This document shows, one piece after another, positions 7,045 through 11,135 of a stretch of DNA of 11,135 nucleotides. The stretch comes from Acidobacteriota bacterium (GTDB lineage Bacteria; Acidobacteriota; Terriglobia; UBA7540), in the NCBI GenBank assembly GCA_003165615.1, contig PLWR01000268.1, positions 910 through 12,044 on the forward strand, written 5' to 3'. Position numbers and translations under genes: made by a program. Every line of letters begins with the position of its first letter. The first letter of the stretch is position 1. Below the pieces are notes generated by a model, which saw only the letters and a program-made list of their open reading frames with translations, ran no database searches and was not told the DNA's origin.

Positions 7045-7074
7045 GATTTACTCGCATGCGGAAAAATTTGTCAA
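7045..7074 (-). promoter_or_regulatory. Candidate sigma70-type promoter for the uronate-isomerase-like gene
   Basis: On the minus strand a perfect TTGACA (7074-7069) is followed after 17 nt by GTAAAT (7051-7046), or after 18 nt by TAAATC (7050-7045); the -10 match is only 3 of 6 either way. Transcription would start near 7039, giving an untranslated leader of only about 13 nt that just includes the ribosome-binding site. If real, this gene is transcribed independently of the upstream beta-propeller gene. Confidence 0.35.
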
Positions 7075-7168
7075 GGAGAAGATGGACCTGTTGCGATAAT
7101 GGCACCACCGATTGCGCTCAATACAACGGATTCATGCACTCACTATCCGAGCGCTGACGGCGAACTTT

Positions 7169-8080
7169 CTAATGGGCCGAAGTTTGCCGGGGGAGCACCC
7201 ATTGATATTCAGGAGGGAAACTGACATCAGGCTCGTTGAGGATCCAATCGTCCGAACCATCGGCAAGGCGCCTGACGCGAAGTTGTCTTGAGTCGAAGCC
7301 CATCCAATTTCCACCTTTGCCACTGCTACACATGTATGCCACCAGCGCGCCGTCAGGAGACCACCATGGACCCCCGCTATGGCCTTTCTTCCGGAAGATG
7401 AGCCGCTGGTCGGCGCCGGACGGGCGGACGGCGTAATATGCGGCATCGTGGTAATACGCGATCCAGTCGCCGTCCGGCGACCACGCGGGGTCCTCTCCCT
7501 TCGCCAATTCCCTCCACTTTCTTTCCCCCAAGTCGTAGATCCGAATGCTTTCCCCGACGCCATAAACAATTTGGTGATCGTCAGGTGACCAACATTGCGA
7601 AGTCATGGAACCGCCGGTGTCAAACTGCCGGGTGGCACTTGAATCCAACCGCAAGATCAAGAGCGCCCCATTGGGTTGCTCTGGAACGGCCGCGTTTAGA
7701 GCCAGGGTGAATTTATCGTTCGACCAGCAAATGGAGCTTGGAGACGCAATATTTGCATACTCTTGCATTTTACTCCCATCTGAACGCGCCACGCCCAAAG
7801 TCCAACGTGGTGGCCGGTAAAACGAAATCTCAAATGCGATGGATTTACCGTCTCGCGAAATTGCGCCCTGCAAAGGCCGACCGTCACTGCTGACCTTGAC
7901 CTCTTTTAGCTCAGGCGACCGATCGCTGAAGCTGACGCTATTGATCTTTCTCTCAAATGTTGCCAGCGTAAGCCCCACCTCCCGCTGCTCGCGCTCAATC
8001 TGCTGCCGGACGCCTTCCCCCGCATTTAGAATTGCGGCCAGAGCCATCAAAAGCAGCACCGGCAGGGTCCTGCGAATCAT
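7169..8080 (-). CDS. Secreted WD40-like/PD40 beta-propeller protein
   Basis: The 303-residue protein starts with a Sec signal peptide (MIRRTLPVLLLMALAAILNA, likely cleavage after residue 20; no lipobox Cys). A charged, possibly helical segment follows (about 24-60). Five repeats of the blade motif of TolB/PD40-type propellers are visible: SRDGKSIAFE (75-84), CWSNDKFTLAL (118-128), CWSPDDHQIVYG (163-174), AWSPDGDWIAYY (199-210) and WWSPDGALVAYM (239-250). Such propellers bind proteins or ligands; no enzymatic motif is seen. I chose ATG 8080 because AGGAG (8092-8088) lies 7 nt upstream and a signal peptide follows. The frame is open back to a TTG at 8305, but that extension is translation of an intergenic repeat. 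Neighbours are a uronate-isomerase-like gene downstream and a secreted glycosidase-like gene upstream. Role unknown. Confidence 0.8.
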   Translation of the reverse strand: MIRRTLPVLLLMALAAILNAGEGVRQQIEREQREVGLTLATFERKINSVSFSDRSPELKEVKVSSDGRPLQGAISRDGKSIAFEISFYRPPRWTLGVARSDGSKMQEYANIASPSSICWSNDKFTLALNAAVPEQPNGALLILRLDSSATRQFDTGGSMTSQCWSPDDHQIVYGVGESIRIYDLGERKWRELAKGEDPAWSPDGDWIAYYHDAAYYAVRPSGADQRLIFRKKGHSGGPWWSPDGALVAYMCSSGKGGNWMGFDSRQLRVRRLADGSDDWILNEPDVSFPPEYQWVLPRQTSAH

Positions 8081-8121
8081 TGAACATCTCCTAACCTCGC
8101 CGAATTCCCCCCTCACCCCCG

Positions 8122-8135
8122 CCCCTCGCGAGGGG
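8122..8135. repeat. Perfect 14-nt palindrome CCCCTCGCGAGGGG
   Basis: This self-complementary sequence lies about 30 nt before the ribosome-binding site of the propeller gene, next to a truncated CCCTCACCCCC end. It looks like a degraded third unit of the adjacent repeat family, whose hairpin reads CGCCCCTTTGGGGGAGAGGG or similar. A regulatory role in the 5' leader is possible but unsupported. Confidence 0.6.
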
Positions 8136-8152
8136 AGAGTGAGATTGAGTTT

Positions 8153-8463
8153 ACGCCCTCGCCCCTTTGGGGGAGAGGGTGGACCGCAGCCCGCGTTTTC
8201 ATGAGCGGGTGCGGGACGGGTGAGGGGGTCTAAATCGAACGCGATTGCCGAATCAATCAACTTCGGGCAACGCTCCGGCGAGTTGCAAAAGCCGCGGACG
8301 CACAATTCCGATTGCTATTCATGCGCGAATCATGTCGAGGGGCGAAATCGCGTAAAATTCTGAGCCACTTCAATTTCACGAGGGATGCCCCCCTCACCCG
8401 TCCCGCCCCGGCTGATGACGGCGCCGGTTGCCGGCCACCCTCTCCCCCAGAGGGGCGAGGGCT
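8153..8463. repeat. Inverted pair of about 78-bp CCCTCACCC...CACCCTCTCCCC repeats
   Basis: Copy A (8153-8230, minus orientation) and copy B (8386-8463, plus orientation) share, read in the same direction, CCCCTCACCCGTCCCGC at one end and CCACCCTCTCCCCCA(A/G)AGGGGCGAGGGC at the other, with a divergent centre of similar length. They face each other across about 155 bp of unique sequence. The TCTCCCC...GGGGCGAGG end can form a short hairpin. This is a dispersed non-coding repeat type that often produces false Pro/Gly/Arg-rich ORFs. No transposase is present. Confidence 0.8.
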
Positions 8464-8557
8464 GGATTTCACGAACACGCACGACAATTTCTGTAGCCTC
8501 TATCGGAGCTGCCCCTCGTTGCGGGCGTCAACGTCCGGCCCGCGCTGCGGAGCGCAC

Positions 8558-8690
8558 GTAGCGCCGGCCTTTTGATCGGCATGCCCGTAGAGACGGCTTT
8601 ACGCCGCCACCGGCCCAATCAGATCAGCCGGGGTGATGGCGGGATGAACCCGCCGCTACCTCCGCATGCCGGGCTCAAGCCCGGCTCTAC
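8558..8690. repeat. Cluster of four GTAG-headed REP-like units, two in each orientation
   Basis: Forward units start with GTAG at 8558 (stem GCCG...CGGC, degenerate) and at 8587 (CGGC...GCCG). Reverse units end with CTAC at 8656-8659 (palindrome GGCGGG-ATGAA-CCCGCC, 8638-8654) and at 8687-8690 (near-perfect palindrome GCCGGGCTCAAGCCCGGC, 8668-8685). The last unit, read on the minus strand, is GTAG-A-GCCGGGCTTGAGCCCGGC, the same head-plus-palindrome design as the pair at 5564-5667 with different stem bases. The array is a BIME-like mosaic downstream of the six-hairpin gene, where REP elements commonly sit. Confidence 0.75.
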
Positions 8691-8773
8691 ATCAGGGCTC
8701 ATCGTGATCGAGTGTACCGGGAATTGTGACGCACTACACTAGCACCTTCCCTTTGACACCTGGCACCTCCTTT

Positions 8774-11065
8774 TCATTTCTTCAAAACTCCATCTGACGA
8801 AAAATCTGTCGCGCTTCCGTAGGGCGTCCGCAGCGCGAGTTTTCCATCCACAAAAACCTCGTAATCCCACGGGCCTAGCACAACATCATAGGAATGGCCG
8901 CGGAAGTGGTAGCCCGTCATCCGAGCCTGGCCCAGCTCCTGGTGGTAGGAGGGGGAGACGGAAAGCGTCCCATCAAGGTGCGGGCGCAGGCCGAAGACGC
9001 CGAAAACAACGGCGCCCACGCCACTCCCCGCCGCAATTTCCAGTGGCATCTCCGCCTCGGGGGCGCGGAAATTATCGCCAAACACTTCCTGGGTGATGGT
9101 GGGGAAGTGTTCTGTCCATTTGGCGCAGCGAGCCAGGATGTTCCAGGCGAGTTCTGAATATCCCAACTTGTACAAACTTTCCACCAGCCGCAGCGGTTCG
9201 CCGGTGTATTGCCCGCCGCCACCCCAATCGGCATCCTCGAGATCCCAATGGTCACGATCGGCTTTGGAAATGGAATACACTCCAAGGGGCGCGAGGAATT
9301 CACCCTCTTTCAGATGGCCGATCATGGCCCGCTGCTGCTTTTCCGACAGGATCCCGGCGTCAAGCATATCGAACTGGTGATAGCTCATCACCAGTTGCTG
9401 ACTGCCATCAGGATAAAGATTGGCAAACCACCCGGCGTTGTCGTCCCATAGTTTCTGGGTCAACCTTTCCTGCAGCTTGTTCGCCCAGGCATCAAACTGC
9501 GCTGCATCGGGATCATTGTGCTTGCGGCACCACTCGGCCACCTGGCGGAAATAGGCAATGGCCATACCGTTGCTCGCCGCCACCACGTGATCATACCCGT
9601 CAGTGCGAATCTCCAGCATGCGCTGGGAGCCCGCGCCAAAATCCAACAGCCCATCGGGGCGGCCGAACTGTTTTACCAGTTCGTGCCCCATGCGCTTCAT
9701 CCATTCGAAAACCGTCGCTCCAGCTTCCGACTGATTGAGGAATGAGGTGTCCCCCGTCTGGTTCAGGTAATCCTGAAGAATGCGCATTTCAGAGAAGGGA
9801 TTCTGCACATACCAGTATTGCAGCTTGGTGCCGGGAAAGAAATTGCTGGCCTTGCCATTCCACGGAACCCAACTGTTCGTCAGTATACCGGCGCGCACAT
9901 AGGTCAGGAATGCTTCGCGCAGGCCCGCGGGGTCAAGCACGCTCAGCATTTCCGAGGCATAGGAAGTGTCCCAGGGAATGGTAAAAGTCCATGTGCCCAC
10001 AGCGTAAAAGGGCCTCGCCGTGAAGTTCTCTCTTTCCCATCGCGACTCCAAAACGCTCAAAATGGAGCGGCGATAAAGATCATCGAAGGCAGGGTCGGAG
10101 GTACTGACCTGGGGCAGGGTTTCACCCGCCCACTGCAGACGGGTGCGCACCGCCTGGTCAGCCTTGGCCATGCGCTCAGCCAAGTCGGGAGCCAGCAGAT
10201 TGGGAGCGGGCGCCGAAGCAGGTTGAAGAATAATGCCAAAGTGCGCCTTCGCACTCGAATGGGCGGGGATTTCCCATCGCCATCCGTCTCTTTGCTGCCC
10301 GGGAAGGTCACTCACCACGGTGATTCTGATCTGGTCGCTCTCGACCGTAAACGCGTCAGGATGGGTGACGGGCCCCGCGGGAGGATTCTTCTGATTGGGA
10401 TTTGTAAGGGTCAGATCGGGAACCCGCTGGTCAGGGGCGGTAACAAATTCGAGACTGTCCGCACCCCGGTTCTGAATTTCCACTTCCAGGTAAACCTCGT
10501 CCTTCTCCGCGGAAACGTTGGTTTTTGTCGAAATGCCAAAGGTGACCCAGCGGTCTCCAAAAAGCTTGTGAAATGTACCGGTGCGAAAGTAGGCGCCGGG
10601 CTCCCAGTAAGCCTGCTGCAGCAGCACCGCATACGGAAGTCCGGGAATGAAATTCATTCCCAGGGGATGCGGGTTCTTCCAGTTCTGAAGCTTGGCGTCG
10701 TAATATTCCTGCACCAGATCCTGAATCAAAACGTTGGACTTGGTTTCGCGGAACTGCAGATAAAACCGATAATCAAGAAGGTCGATGGGAGGATATTTCA
10801 GCGCCTGCAAGCCGGTCAAAGACTTGTCACGGATGCACACGCCGCCTCGCCCGTTAAAGAGTCGAATGAGACGGTCGGCCAAAGCGATCTGGGAGCGCGG
10901 CATGCCCAGCATCTCGGGCGTCAACGGCGATGAGATGGCAACGGGCAGCGGCTGCCCATTGTTGCCAGCCAGGGGAATCTGGGCGAGGGCGGATGAACTG
11001 ACGCTGAATAGGATGGCGATGATTGCGGTCTTCAGGAGGGCATCGCTGGTTGATTCTGGTTTCAT
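8774..11065 (-). CDS. Secreted six-hairpin (alpha/alpha)6-barrel glycosidase-like protein, family not identified
   Basis: The 763-residue protein begins with a Sec signal peptide (hydrophobic 11-22, cleavage likely after ALA at 26-28). Residues about 50-285 look like an N-terminal beta-sandwich (FGISTKTNVSAEKDEVYLEVEIQNRG). Residues about 290-700 look like a six-hairpin glycosidase barrel: GTWTFTIPWDTSYASEMLS (357-374), WVPWNG (399-404), GLLDFGAGSQRMLE (472-485), WDDNAGWFAN (540-549), DWGGGGQYTGEPLRLVESLYKLGYSELAWNIL (613-644) and PLEIAAGSGVGAVVFGVFGLRPHLDG (674-699). A small beta region ends the protein. Order and motifs resemble clan GH-G/GH-L-type enzymes (trehalase, GH63, GH65, rhamnosidase), but I cannot assign a family. 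D366 and E670 or E672 are only candidate catalytic acids. ATG 11065 has AAGGA (11079-11075) with a 9-nt spacer. It would act in the periplasm or outside the cell. Confidence 0.8.
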   Translation of the reverse strand: MKPESTSDALLKTAIIAILFSVSSSALAQIPLAGNNGQPLPVAISSPLTPEMLGMPRSQIALADRLIRLFNGRGGVCIRDKSLTGLQALKYPPIDLLDYRFYLQFRETKSNVLIQDLVQEYYDAKLQNWKNPHPLGMNFIPGLPYAVLLQQAYWEPGAYFRTGTFHKLFGDRWVTFGISTKTNVSAEKDEVYLEVEIQNRGADSLEFVTAPDQRVPDLTLTNPNQKNPPAGPVTHPDAFTVESDQIRITVVSDLPGQQRDGWRWEIPAHSSAKAHFGIILQPASAPAPNLLAPDLAERMAKADQAVRTRLQWAGETLPQVSTSDPAFDDLYRRSILSVLESRWERENFTARPFYAVGTWTFTIPWDTSYASEMLSVLDPAGLREAFLTYVRAGILTNSWVPWNGKASNFFPGTKLQYWYVQNPFSEMRILQDYLNQTGDTSFLNQSEAGATVFEWMKRMGHELVKQFGRPDGLLDFGAGSQRMLEIRTDGYDHVVAASNGMAIAYFRQVAEWCRKHNDPDAAQFDAWANKLQERLTQKLWDDNAGWFANLYPDGSQQLVMSYHQFDMLDAGILSEKQQRAMIGHLKEGEFLAPLGVYSISKADRDHWDLEDADWGGGGQYTGEPLRLVESLYKLGYSELAWNILARCAKWTEHFPTITQEVFGDNFRAPEAEMPLEIAAGSGVGAVVFGVFGLRPHLDGTLSVSPSYHQELGQARMTGYHFRGHSYDVVLGPWDYEVFVDGKLALRTPYGSATDFSSDGVLKK

Positions 11066-11124
11066 TTAACGAATTCCTTTCGGGTTATGCCTGGGTTGTA
11101 GCGCGTCTAGAACGGCATCGGCGT

Positions 11125-11130
11125 TGTCAA
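11125..11130 (-). promoter_or_regulatory. Perfect TTGACA box upstream of the six-hairpin glycosidase gene
   Basis: TTGACA lies on the minus strand at 11130-11125, 59 nt before the start codon. A convincing -10 is not seen: the nearest is TAGACG after a short 15-nt spacer. Position fits a promoter, but the call rests on one box. Confidence 0.2.
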
Positions 11131-11135
11131 GCACA

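Larger units (their letters stand above)
8081..8773. other. 693-bp repeat-filled intergenic region
   Basis: No credible gene lies between the six-hairpin gene and the propeller gene. In order it holds a perfect 14-nt palindrome (8122-8135), an inverted pair of Pro/Gly-rich-translating repeats (8153-8463) and four GTAG-headed REP-like units (8558-8690). The open frames seen here translate these repeats (for example LTRPAP...PPSPP...GRG in two different frames) and are not genes. The 8464-8557 and 8691-8773 stretches show nothing I can name. Confidence 0.7.

Noticed and set aside
6018..7157. A 379-codon plus-strand open frame
   Set aside because: It is antisense to the uronate-isomerase-like gene, which has metal motifs and a good ribosome-binding site; the plus-strand translation has no recognisable domain.
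8081..8305. N-terminal extension of the propeller gene to a TTG at 8305
   Set aside because: It runs through repeat copy A, and the AGGAG plus signal peptide at 8080 gives a much better start.
8257..8487. Minus-strand 76-codon frame rich in Pro, Gly and Arg
   Set aside because: It translates copy B of the intergenic inverted repeat; the same peptide pattern appears in copy A in another gene's apparent 5' extension.
8558..8690. CRISPR array
   Set aside because: The units are palindromes in both orientations with unequal spacing and divergent sequence, not identical direct repeats with spacers.
9818..10933. A 371-codon plus-strand open frame
   Set aside because: Antisense shadow of the six-hairpin glycosidase-like gene, without start signal or recognisable motifs.

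Overview
The window looks like an intergenic-repeat-rich, moderately high-GC bacterial chromosome segment. The style suggests an Acidobacteriota member: many secreted carbohydrate-active enzymes, palindromic spacers between genes, and an ATTTTGG-type repeat of a kind I associate with that phylum. The phylum call is inference from style, not from a marker gene. I see no rRNA, tRNA, CRISPR array, integrase, intact insertion sequence or phage gene.

Layout. Positions 1-1595 (minus) hold the N-terminal 531 codons of a Tat-exported GH116/DUF608-type glycosidase that runs off the left edge; it has no stop codon in the window. It is divergent from ilvB-ilvN (1915-4316, plus), the two subunits of acetolactate synthase, the first shared step of branched-chain amino acid synthesis. 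The small subunit keeps the valine feedback-site residues. Four minus-strand genes follow, convergent with ilvN: a PfkB/ribokinase-family sugar kinase (4602-5537), an amidohydrolase-fold protein of the uronate isomerase type (5664-7025), a secreted beta-propeller protein (7169-8080) and a large secreted six-hairpin glycosidase-like protein (8774-11065).

How they may work together. Two exported glycosidase-like proteins, a uronate-isomerase-like enzyme and a sugar kinase are consistent with breakdown of plant or microbial glycans outside the cytoplasm, then sugar isomerisation and phosphorylation inside. The spacing (126 to 693 bp, filled with repeats) does not show that they form one operon. 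ilvBN is a separate housekeeping unit.

The most distinctive content is between the genes. At least four unrelated inverted-repeat families occur within 11 kb: an ATTTTGG heptad hairpin between ilvB and ilvN, a GTCATCCTGAGCCC inverted repeat between the convergent genes, GTAG-headed REP-like palindromes (a facing pair at 5564-5667 and a four-copy array at 8558-8690), and a CCCTCACCC...CACCCTCTCCCC inverted pair at 8153-8463. The GTAG-headed elements have the architecture of REP/REPIN sequences mobilised by RAYT transposases. I found no new defence or mobile system encoded here.
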